Positions 55,161 to 64,000 of a stretch of 64,000 nt of DNA are shown piece after piece. The notes under the pieces are model-generated. The model worked only from the letters and a program-made list of their open reading frames with translations. It ran no database searches and was not told where the DNA came from. The stretch spans positions 184,548-248,547 of the forward strand of contig NW_006499535.1 in NCBI RefSeq assembly GCF_000471905.2. The letters run 5' to 3'. Position numbers and translations under genes: made by a program. Source of the DNA: Amborella trichopoda. Taxonomy: Eukaryota; Streptophyta; Magnoliopsida; Amborellales; Amborellaceae. The first letter of the stretch is position 1. Each line of letters opens with the position of its first letter.

Positions 55161-56524
55161 TTCTTTGAAGTGGATAACAGTTCCCTACAATGGGTGAGTA
55201 AAAATGCTTTCGGCGTAGCTAGAAATGTTGGTTGTGCTTATACCCAGTGAGTTATGGACGAGTGGATGACATTACATATATGTTCTTTATTTCTAGTTCT
55301 GTCCTTCAAATTGCCTTGATATGTGAGCTAGATCAACTCAAGTCTCTTGCGGAGCCAGTTAAATTTTTAAAATCAATAGAAAGGGTGGGGTTGCTCAAAT
55401 TATAAGTTTAGGGGCATAATAGATCTTTGCAAATCCGGTCCTCCTCTAAACCTATTGGCAGCGTCAATTCCAAAATCTTTTTATTTGGACGTTTAAAAAG
55501 CTAAAATTCTAACTAAATCTAAAAATAAATAAATAAGTAAAACAATAAGGATAAAATAAAGAAAGATATCTGGAAAACGCGGATTTGAAGCCCGCATCAG
55601 GACCAGAGGTTGAGTTGCATTTTTGATGCCTTCTCTTGCTTTCTTGAGATTTTCCCTAATTTTATAGGGTTTTAGGATTTTTTCTATTTTTTAGGTATTT
55701 TGGACAAATTTTTTAATTTTTTGGGCCTTTTTACGTTTTCTTTAATTTTTTAGGATTTTCCTTTTGAAATTTTTTGGGAATTTTGTAATACTTCTAGGGT
55801 TTTTCCTAAGGATTTTTGGACTTTTTTTGTTTTTTTCCATAGAATTGGAGGGGTCTTTATAGGTTAGACTAGAATTAGGCTTGAAATTAATTGTTCTAAT
55901 ATGCCAATCTTTAGATTTTTTTGGAATTCCATATTAAAACTGACTTAGAAATCCTAGTCAAAAGAGGATTTGGGGTCCCAAAATGCGTATGGTCCCATCA
56001 TGCCGCATGTGATGCGGCCCAACGAGAGTTGGGCCGCGCGACACGTATCGAGTCGTGCAAAGGACTGAAATGTTATTTTCATCAACAATGTTCCTCAAGC
56101 TATAACTTTATAATCGTAAGCCAAATTCAGATGATTTTTGGACCGTTGGAAAGCTTGTGATGTCATTTTATAATTTGGAGTCAAATTTGGTTAACTTTGA
56201 GGGGTCTATAAGGCTAGAACTTCAGGGTCTTGGTCTTGGTTTTAGGTTTTGGGTGTCGGATTAATATTCGGGTCTGTTTTATGGGGTTAATAAGGCTCAT
56301 AGGTATCTATAGTGACTATTTGAATATATTAGGATAGGTTTTGGATGATCTTGGGATAATTCTAAAGGTCTAAGTTCACTATAGCTCACCAGGCATAGTG
56401 TGCCTCACTCTCTATACTTCTAGAGAGTTTTTTTTTTCTCCTTCGAGGATGGTTACGGGGTTCTTGAGATCATATCCTAAAATTTGGGATTTAAAGATAA
56501 TCGTATTGTAAGTTTTTAGGAACT
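55161..56524. other. Non-coding stretch with T-rich and hairpin sequence
   Basis: T/G-rich 55640-55830; nothing protein-like was recognised. Contains overlapping inverted repeats (listed separately). Confidence 0.45.
56002..56037. repeat. Two overlapping, mutually exclusive hairpins
   Basis: GCCGCAT-GTG-ATGCGGC at 56002-56018 and GCGGCCCAAC-GAGA-GTTGGGCCGC at 56014-56037. Both are perfect and share bases 56014-56018. GC-rich island in AT-rich DNA. Confidence 0.8.
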
Positions 56525-56870
56525 AAAAGAAATGGAAAAGTATAAAATGACACCATTTACCTGTAGTATAGGGTAGTCACATTAATCTTGACCATTGAAT
56601 GTGAAATTGGGTGGCTGCAATTATTATATTGACTAAACTCAAACTTCGAAAGAAAAATTGGGTGGCTGCAATTATTATATTGACTAAACTCAAACTTTGA
56701 AAGAAAAATTGGGTGGCTACAATTATTACATTGACTAAACTCAAACTTCGAAATAAATTTTCTTAAACTTTATGACCCATCGAAGCTATCAAATTAGAGA
56801 TTAAATATTTGTAAGTAATTGTGACCTTCTATGGTAAATTGCCTACAATCCCAAAAGATATTCATGGCAT
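56525..56870. repeat. Dispersed repeat, copy 2, containing a 51-bp triplication
   Basis: Units of AATTGGGTGGCTGCAATTAT then TATTGACTAAACTCAAAC start at 56605, 56656 and 56707, an exact 51-bp period. Lies immediately upstream of the PHIP1-like gene, so it may be in its promoter. Confidence 0.75.
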
Positions 56871-57028
56871 AAGTTTTGTCCGAGGGAGAAATAGACAGTA
56901 CAGGGAGTAAGTGTACAAAGTGCTCCCATAGGGGCCTCTCAGTGACCTTCTCTCAGTCTCTCCCGCCGATAGAAAGCCCAGTTCTGGGAATCCCAACCCT
57001 GAGTCTTTGTCTCTCTCTCACTCATCAA

Positions 57029-57582
57029 ATGGTGCTGTCCAACAAGAAGCTGAAGCAGAAGCTCAGAGCTGCTCTTGCAGTATCAGCAGGCAAAGTTGCT
57101 GTTGCGGAGTCAGCAGGCAAAGCTGCTCTCCATCATCCTCAACTTAAACCAAATGCCGAAAATGAGACTAAGTTCGAGTCTGGATCATTCATGGAGCTTC
57201 TTGGGTCTGTTTCTAAAAGACCCACTTCGTCAAAGAGAGGAAAGAGGAGAGAGAAAGCGGCTTCTCATCGCTCCGCACCTGTAGAAAGCATGGAGGAGGC
57301 CCAACAAGTTGGGAAAGAGGAGCATTCTTTTTCTCTTGTGGTGAACTCTGAGAAGATGAGTAAAAAGAAGAGAAAGAGAAATGGAGATGGAAGTGTTGAT
57401 AATGGGGCTGCTATTCTAGAAGACAAATCAAAATCAGAGGAGGAAGAGAAGAACCCCACGAATAACATGAAGAAGAAAAAGAATAAGAAGGAGAAGAGGA
57501 AGAAGATGAAGAAGAAGAACGAGTTGGCTAACCCTAGTGCGGCAGAAGAAGCAAAGGATCAGACTCTCACAGACACCAAGAG
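57029..57582 (+). CDS. PHIP1: PHIP1-like RNA-binding protein, exon 1
   Basis: The start is Met 57029, MVLSNKKLKQKLRAALAVSA, because the Arabidopsis PHIP1 protein begins almost identically (recalled). An open frame extends upstream to 56876 but is low-complexity and probably 5' untranslated. The exon encodes 184 codons plus two bases and ends at AG|GTAAG. The product is strongly basic: KRGKRREK, KKKRKRN, then runs of Lys/Glu, likely nuclear or nucleolar targeting. PHIP1 binds phragmoplastin and RNA and has been linked to mRNA transport to the cell plate during cytokinesis. The two alanine-rich SAGK repeats near residues 15-30 are unusual. Confidence 0.85.
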
Positions 57583-57803
57583 GTAAGATTTCAGAGAACC
57601 CATGCTTATTCATTGTCGAAACTAATATTGGAGAAGTGGGTTTTCATGGTTCTGTGTGACTAGTTTCAAATGTGTGAAGAAAAGATTTTAACTTAAGGAG
57701 ATGCTGATTTTATTTGAAGATTTGTGCATAGATAAGGGGTTATTGAAGGTGAATTATGGAAATTTTATTATTGGCCTTCAGTCTGATCTTTCCCTTTTTA
57801 TAG
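57583..57803 (+). other. Intron 1 of the PHIP1-like gene
   Basis: 221 bp, GTAAG ... TTTTTATAG, inserted after codon position 2. T-rich, as in plant introns. Confidence 0.85.
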
Positions 57804-57975
57804 TCAGGAAAATTTTGGTTATGAGAGGAAGGTGTATGTGGGGGGAATTCCCTACTATTCGAGTGAGGATGATATAAGGAGCTTTTTTGAGGGGTGTGGC
57901 ACCATAACCGAGGTAGACTGTATGTCGTTTCCTGAGAGCGGGAAGTTTCGTGGAATCGTTATAATTACTTTCAAG
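57804..57975 (+). CDS. PHIP1: PHIP1-like RNA-binding protein, exon 2 (RRM1, first part)
   Basis: The split Ser codon is completed by T, then QENFGYERKVYVGGIPYYSS, EDDIRSFFEGCGTITEVDCM and GKFRGIVIITFK. RNP2 is KVYVGGIP and RNP1 is RGIVIITF; the latter lacks the second aromatic of the strict consensus, as PHIP1 does. The exon ends in phase 0 at AAG|GT. The rest of RRM1, RRM2 and the CCHC knuckles expected for this family were not found in the remaining 6 kb. Confidence 0.85.
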
Positions 57976-58439
57976 GTTTGTTCCTGGTTTTCTTCCTTGA
58001 GTGGATTGTCTTACATGCTTGCTTTTGCGAAAGATGTTGACTTGAAGTTATGTTGCTTTTCCATATTCTTTTAGATTACTGGTTTTATAGAGTTTGACTT
58101 TTGAGTAGGATGGAAAATTCCCCTTGTTATCATAATTTATAGGGATTATACATATGATAACAAGCTGGGATTGGTTACAATCATAGCAAATCATGAAGCA
58201 TGTTAGTCACAAAAACTAGTCAGATTTTAGAGACCTGAATGTTGGTCAGGTGGATTTCTGCATTCATTTGGTTCCATGACTAGTTGCTAGAAAGGTATTG
58301 TTACAGGGAATGTTGTTTGACTAAGCATATAAAATTTCACTGTCTCATTTATGTGTTGATGCATTTTGAAGACATTTGTCCTATTTCGTCGAAGGACATT
58401 GAATTCAATGTTTAGATTTTACAGAGTTCATTGTTTAAC

Positions 58440-58790
58440 TTTTACAGAGTAAGGGAAGGCATGATTTTTGGAATGCATATGATCATTTATTTCATTTTTT
58501 TTCTTGTTCTTTTTGCTTTTAATGGACATGGTTGTAAGGTATATCTGTGCAAGGCTATCTAAGACTATCATCACCATAATGAAAATCTAACCAAATAGTT
58601 ATTGTTATTATTTTCTAACCAAAGAACTACTAGATTTTATAAATAAGCCAAGCCGTGATTTTTGGATTTCTTATGATCATTTTATTCTTTTTGTTCTTTT
58701 TTTTTCTTTAATGGACATAGTTGCAGGTGTATCTTTTTTTTTGTTTTTTAAGTACCATTCACCATCATAACTATCTAAGCATATGGTTAC
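58440..58790. repeat. Diverged local duplication, two copies of about 150 bp
   Basis: 58470-58600 and 58650-58780 both hold TGATTTTTGGA..., TATGATCATTTTATT-like, TTAATGGACATGGTTG and CATCACCATAA phrases in order. Confidence 0.6.
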
Positions 58791-60826
58791 CTCTAACAAG
58801 TAAAAACATAGTATTAGTGGAGCCAAACTTTGGATGGATTGAAATTTGAATGTTTGCATTAGTTGATAGATAAAATCTCTTTGGCTGTTTTAGCATGACA
58901 CACGTATGCATTTGGGGAATGTTGTAGATCACATACATAATTTTCAAACTTTTGAGGTTTGTTAACTTTGGATACGGGGTATATTTTAGGGAATATTCTT
59001 TACAAGTTTAATTCAGCCGCATAAGCTTAGTTCTTATGATGCCTAGCCTGTAATAGTCAAATGGCAATTATCCTCCTGTTTTATTATGAAGATTACTCTT
59101 CACTTTTCTTGAGTTCTTTAGTACATGTTGAGGCATAAGCTCCGGCAGCTTTTTAAGTTTTGAGTGGTTACACACATCAGAGACTTAGATACCCACCAAT
59201 ATGTGTGTTTGTTATGTGTAGAGAACAGAGTGAGGGGAATATTCTGACTTTCTTTTTTTTCTTTTGGTATTTTTGTGGTGAAGGGGTCCCCTACCCATGG
59301 TAGGAATTGAAGTCAAGACATCAATGTTGTGGCACCCTGCCACCCTGGTCACCTAGCCTTGAGTCCATACCTAAAAAAAAACCACACATATTGGTCTGTG
59401 GTCAAAGTTCTAACATGTGCCACAGAGACGCTCTTAAAGTGCACCCTGCATATCAAAGTTGAAACTCTGTGGTCCTCTGATGCTATTTTCATATTGCTTG
59501 ATCAAGGAGCAGCATAAAGATTGGGGGCTTCGTTTTGACATTTCTCAGCTGCTTTTTTCTACATCCAAATACATTTTTGCATCTCAACTCAATGATGCTT
59601 TAAGAGCACTGAATTACATTAAAAATCTGCTCATGAGAACATGCATGAATGAGTGTTTGGAAAGTCTAGTTATGACTCAGACTTGCCCATTGGGCATGCA
59701 GAATTTCTCTTATAACCTTTAACAGAACCTCACAAAATAAAAACTGCAATGAATAGGAATGACATAGTCACTTGTTTGACATGTGATTTCTCAATTTTTT
59801 TGAAAAGTGAATTTCATAGATTTGACTTGGGTCTAGGAGTTGTTGGCTATTACGGGTCCATGACTGGTGGGCCATGTGCTGGTAATAATTTACTTCTTGC
59901 ACACTTGTATTTGTGACAAAGAAGATTCTAAACGAGCTGCATAATTCTATTGTTGAATTTCTACGTCATACATTTCACTCAAAAGAAGTTTGCTTACATT
60001 GGCAATCTAACATTTGAAAAGGTACCATCTATGTCAGATAATACTCACTGCTAAATCGATTGAAGAAACTTCAATTCGCTTTTGAGAGGATCAGTTTGAC
60101 CGCAGCTGTATGCGTGTTTCTAATAGCTATAGTAATTGTTTGCTCTAATTCACAAGAATTCATATACAATGTAAAAACCAGGTCAAAGAGTGCAGTTGCT
60201 TGTTTCACAAAATTTGTATTCAACTAGTCCACGACTGTGGAATGCATTCATCATGTGTGTCTCAGTTTGGAATTTTTCATGTCGACACCTTATAAAGATT
60301 GACTGCATATTATTTTGGAAATAAGGCATATTTTAATCTCTTCTCTTTGAATCTGTTGCATATTTTAATTTCTTACTTCATAGTCCTTAGCTTTTACTTG
60401 ACAAAAAAAGAAAGAAAATCTTGACCCTATATATGCAGCTCCACTTTATTTATTAGGACTTTGTTGTGTTAATAATATTATTTTATCTCCAAACCTCTTA
60501 TTATAGATTAGGATGAACTCTTTTGTACAATAAAAATTTGTAATCAAAATCGTTACTTTAATTGAGGATAAAAAATTTACTCCAGAAAAATAAGGTATTT
60601 GTCTTTATCCATGTATGTGGGGAAACCATATTCTTGAATACTCTATTGTGCAAGGAGAGATTCCTAGTTTGTAAGGAAAGCAATAAAAACCTATGGTTTT
60701 CACTAAGTCAAACAAAATGTATGGAGTTTGTTTCCTGGTGATGACTGATACACATAAATTCTACAAATTTAGTATATGCAGTACAAATTCAAATACAACT
60801 TAAATCATAACTAATGTAAAACATGG

Positions 60827-60894
60827 GAACCGCTACATTACATAGTAACTGTTTAACTGAGAACCGCTACATTACATAGTAACTGATAAACTTA
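60827..60894. repeat. Tandem duplication of 34 bp
   Basis: GAACCGCTACATTACATAGT starts at 60827 and 60861. Confidence 0.85.
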
Positions 60895-62249
60895 AACTAA
60901 GAAAAATTCATGCATGAGAGTGCTAATGCCTATTAGGGACATGTATTGTCTTTTGCTTCAGGATATCCTGCTACATGTTATAAGTCATTTGTTCTGCCCA
61001 CATCGTTTGCATCTGCTGTAGTTTAGAGTGTGGATCTATTTTGACGCTAGGTGCACCTAACTTGTTTTTCAGAGTCTTGATTGGCAATATTCATGGTGGG
61101 TGAGGGACACTAAAGGATAGCTATGACATTTCTATTGGCTGGATGCACTCTGAATGCATAGAGTTCTTAATATTTCTATGTGATGAACATCCTTTGCATG
61201 TAATTGTAAGTGTCCCCTCCTCGAGTGCACATTTTGTCATGAGAACATTGTGAACCCTCGACCTCACTTGATTCATGGTTTAGAATGCATGGCTAACTTC
61301 CAAATGCTGTGCATCTGTTTAACGTCTAATGTGCACCTCATGTTCTATGTCACTTGGTGTACTAGAATATAGCATAAGGAGTGCTTTGTTACTTCTTGAA
61401 AGAAAAATCGTTGTCAGTAGACATAACTGCAAGCTGCCAAATCCCAATATCTTACGAAACATCTCCACTAATCAAGAATATAACTAAGTTGTGGAGCAAT
61501 AGGCATGTTTCAAACTTCATCCATCCATTTATTTAAACTTTCTAGAATATTTGAAGTGATTTGGCTATATGGCTGTATCAAACTCCCTTGAAGAGGGATC
61601 ACGGACCATTGTTGTGTTTCATTGTCCCTAATCCACTTATATGCGCCATAATCCACTTGTATGTGCCTAAGATACAATTCTCGATATCATTCATTTGATG
61701 TGTGAAAATTTATTGATGTTGATGCTCTGCTAACCTTCTAGCATTCCATTCTTGGGTGGATCGATGTACCATTTTGTGATTTGGCACTATGGTGATTCAT
61801 GCAAATACCCTTGAAACGAATATTGGAAAATTGTTGGAGCACCATTTGATGATGTCCTTTTGTCTATAATATACAAATTTAACCCAACTCCCAAATCTCT
61901 TCTACCACGCCCTTCAATCCCTTTTCCTCAATAACGTAGTAGTAATTGCTAGTAATAGAAATTTCTTCAATTTCTAAAAAAAAAAATGTAATTTCTTCAA
62001 GGTTGTTGCCAAAAGAAAAATGCCTCCAAAATTCACTAAAGGATGTGTGCCATCTTTAGAAAAAAGTAAAAAGAAGTAATTTTCTGCATGAACTTGAGAA
62101 ACTTCTGGCCTCTGTGCTGGAACTTATAGACTGCCATTTGAAAACACTATCTAGTTGTTGGTGGGGTTGTGCACTTCTGGGGACTACTCTTTGTACCTCA
62201 GAGCTATACTTTTAAACAATAGTGCTCCATCAAGAAACCATGGTATTTT

Positions 62250-62639
62250 GTGGGGTATTGTTGTTCCTCTTTCAGGTCTTTAATAAATCAATGTAATTAC
62301 ACGTATTGTATCGACATTTGTGATGCATTTGGTGCATACTCTAGAAGTTGTTTTACTTGGCCCTTTATTATATCTTCGACCAATTGCTATTCACTTATCC
62401 ATTCCAATGGTTTTCTTGTCTATTGTGGCCATGGATGCCATTTTGATTGGTAGTCTTATATGTATCTTGGATAAATATCAAAGGAAAAAAGTTCTTCAAT
62501 ATACCCATGGCTATACCTTCCACAACCTTGGTTTTCTGCTTGTTGATAGTCGTAATTTTGGAGGATCGAATCACTATGAAGGTATATTTGTCCCTATTGC
62601 AAATGCAGTTTTCGAGGTGGTCTAATAAGGATGAGGACC
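62250..62639 (+). other. Unassigned hydrophobic coding-like stretch
   Basis: Two overlapping frames, 62320-62625 and 62447-62644, both rich in Leu, Ile and Val with membrane-like runs (HLSIPMVFLSIVAMDAILIG). Not recognised. It may be chance or a decayed membrane-protein fragment ahead of the LINE tail. Confidence 0.25.
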
Positions 62640-62850
62640 TTTAACTTTCCCTTTACCTGTCCTAAGCCGGGTAAAGGTGGGTTGCATTAGGTTCCAGTAT
62701 AAAATATTGCCACATCTTATCATGAATCTCGAATCTATGTTTTCTTATTGAGGGTATGGCCCTTGATAGAGAAGAATGGAGGAACATGATTCATGTAGCC
62801 GATCCCAAATAATTGCGATAAGATTTGGATGATCATGATGATGCTTTTTG
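62640..62850 (+). mobile_element. 3' tail of a plant RTE-type LINE
   Basis: Ends with codons for MALDREEWRNMIHVADPK and a stop, followed by a TTTGGATGATCATGATGATG tail. WR..IHVADP near the terminus and a GATGATG-type end are characteristic of plant RTE elements (recalled). The upstream AAGCCGGGTAAAGGTGGGTTG is also typical. No reverse transcriptase part is visible, so it is 5'-truncated. Confidence 0.6.
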
Positions 62851-63904
62851 CGATGACATAATTACAGTCCCACTTTGATGGACAACCATTTATAGTTTAA
62901 ATGGTTTAGACATCATCCCACCACCTTCCCCCCCTTCCCCCCACAAAACAACAACAACCAACAAAAGAAAACATAAAAAAAAGGAAAAGAAAACATAAAA
63001 AAAAGTAAAAGAAAAAAAAAGAAAAAAGAAAAAAAACAATAAAAGAAAAAGAAACACCCTTTTTATTGATGCTGTATGAAATAGCTTGTTCTGCTCCAAT
63101 TAAGGGCTGTGGCCCTTTCTGTCCCCTACTTATACACAGATTACCGCCAACACCCACGCCCTATGAAACAAATTGGTCCAATAATATCCAAATAACGCCT
63201 TTCCATAATGGAATCTTCAAACAGTGCCTAATTTTCGCGTTTCATAATCAGAAAATAAGAATGGCTGAAAATGGTTTTTGCAGTAGTTGAAGAGTATAAT
63301 CAGAGATGGAGTCATGCCTACTTTTATATCCAGTGGAAAAATGGCTTAAGTTATGGTGTTCCAATAATTTCCCTATGTTCATTTCACAAGTGTTGTGTAA
63401 AAAACACTTGTTGCTTACTGAAAATAGACACCCGAGGATGGTTGCTTAGAGCAGGAGTAGGGGTCCGGAGCGGGAGCAACAGATAGATACACGCAGGAAG
63501 CTCCCTAGGTTGGGATCACATTCTGTAGAAATTTTAAATTAATACATAAACTAAAAATTTTATGAAAAAATTTAAATAGTCCAGTAGTTCTACAAAATAC
63601 AACTAAAACATGGGCACATAAAAATCAGCAATAAAAATGTAATTGTTCTATTATTGAATTTTATTTAGTCAATAATATTTCTATGTTCCTTTTCGATGTA
63701 ATTTATGTAATAGTAATCTCACAAAATACAATAAAAAAGATATTATGATGAGGCACATCAGGATAACTGGTAACAATTCAAAAGTGCCAACTTTTTATTG
63801 CTAAACTTTAATCTTATCTATAATATCACACTCCACAACATCCAAAATGATGTCAAGTTGCTGTATTTGCAACTTTACAATATCCAAAAGGGTGTGTGTG
63901 TGTT

Positions 63905-63907
<3 letters not shown>
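62851..63907. other. Non-coding DNA with A-rich tract
   Basis: C-rich then A-rich run (62920-63055: CCCCCTTCCCCCC, CAACAACAACC, repeated AAAGAAAA). No gene seen after it. Confidence 0.5.

Positions 63908-64000
<93 letters not shown>
63908..64000. repeat. GA dinucleotide microsatellite, open to the window end
   Basis: Uninterrupted GA repeat, about 46 units, preceded by a short TG run (63892-63902). Confidence 0.97.

Larger units (their letters stand above)
57976..62639 (+). other. Long intron or intergenic DNA after PHIP1 exon 2
   Basis: No further RRM or CCHC exon seen. Several 60-100-codon frames occur but none has a domain. If the gene is complete, this is at least a 6-kb intron, running past the RTE tail to the window end; otherwise the gene is truncated. 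Confidence 0.45.

Noticed and set aside
56876-57028. Upstream in-frame start (56876) for the PHIP1-like protein
   Set aside because: The added 51 residues are low-complexity and unlike the family, while MVLSNKKLKQK at 57029 matches the known N-terminus.
59329-59722. 62- and 87-codon plus-strand frames considered as further PHIP1 exons
   Set aside because: No RRM or CCHC similarity, and no fitting splice-site context was found.

Overview
This is a window of nuclear DNA from a flowering plant. The evidence is a dense stack of Ty3/gypsy (Tat/Ogre-like) and Ty1/copia LTR retrotransposons, the 3' tail of a plant RTE-type LINE, and two exons of an intron-containing plant gene whose start (MVLSNKKLKQK...) and first RRM match phragmoplastin-interacting protein 1 (PHIP1). 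No rRNA, functional tRNA, CRISPR or operon structure was seen. A genus cannot be named from the sequence.

Positions 1-53279 are a nested pile of transposons, all with sense transcription on the minus strand. Host layer: an old gypsy element (el4) with its right-hand (5') LTR at 50991-53279 and degenerate internal sequence at 41384-44279 plus 50607-50990. Next layer: el2, a Tat/Ogre-like element whose 5' LTR (22259-23905 plus 40794-41383), PBS, ORF1, gag and antisense ORF are visible; its 3' end lies left of the window. el1 (149-16813) sits inside the antisense ORF of el2 with a perfect CCACC target-site duplication. el3 (23906-40793) sits inside the 5' LTR of el2. A copia element (44280-50606, perfect AAGAA duplication) sits inside el4.

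el1, el2 and el3 belong to one related group. They share long LTRs of about 2.2-3.1 kb, a tRNA-Arg-type primer site (TGGCGACTCCACTGGGGA and variants), an extra ORF1 before gag, gag, and, in el2 and el3, an ORF on the opposite strand between gag/pol and the 3' LTR. el1 and el3 also share a 35-bp tandem array in the 3' region and a TATA-bearing leader for the opposite strand. Their pol content differs: el1 keeps part of reverse transcriptase but has no visible protease, RNase H or integrase; el3 keeps protease but no reverse transcriptase; el2 keeps no pol. None can be autonomous.

From 53280 to 64000 the sequence is AT-rich and more gene-like. It holds a broken RNase H-like domain (minus strand, 54770-55160), a pair of dispersed repeats, the PHIP1-like exons (57029-57582 and 57804-57975, plus strand), a long stretch with no recognisable exon, an RTE LINE tail near 62.7 kb and a GA microsatellite running off the end of the window.

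The most unusual signals are: (1) an intact 321-codon ORF running against its host retrotransposon, behind a TATA/leader block also found in el1; (2) repeated copies of the primer-binding-site complement in the 3' region of these elements; (3) an initiator-tRNA-Met-like sequence continuing from the PBS of the copia element; and (4) a reading frame that becomes continuous when el1 and one copy of its target duplication are removed.
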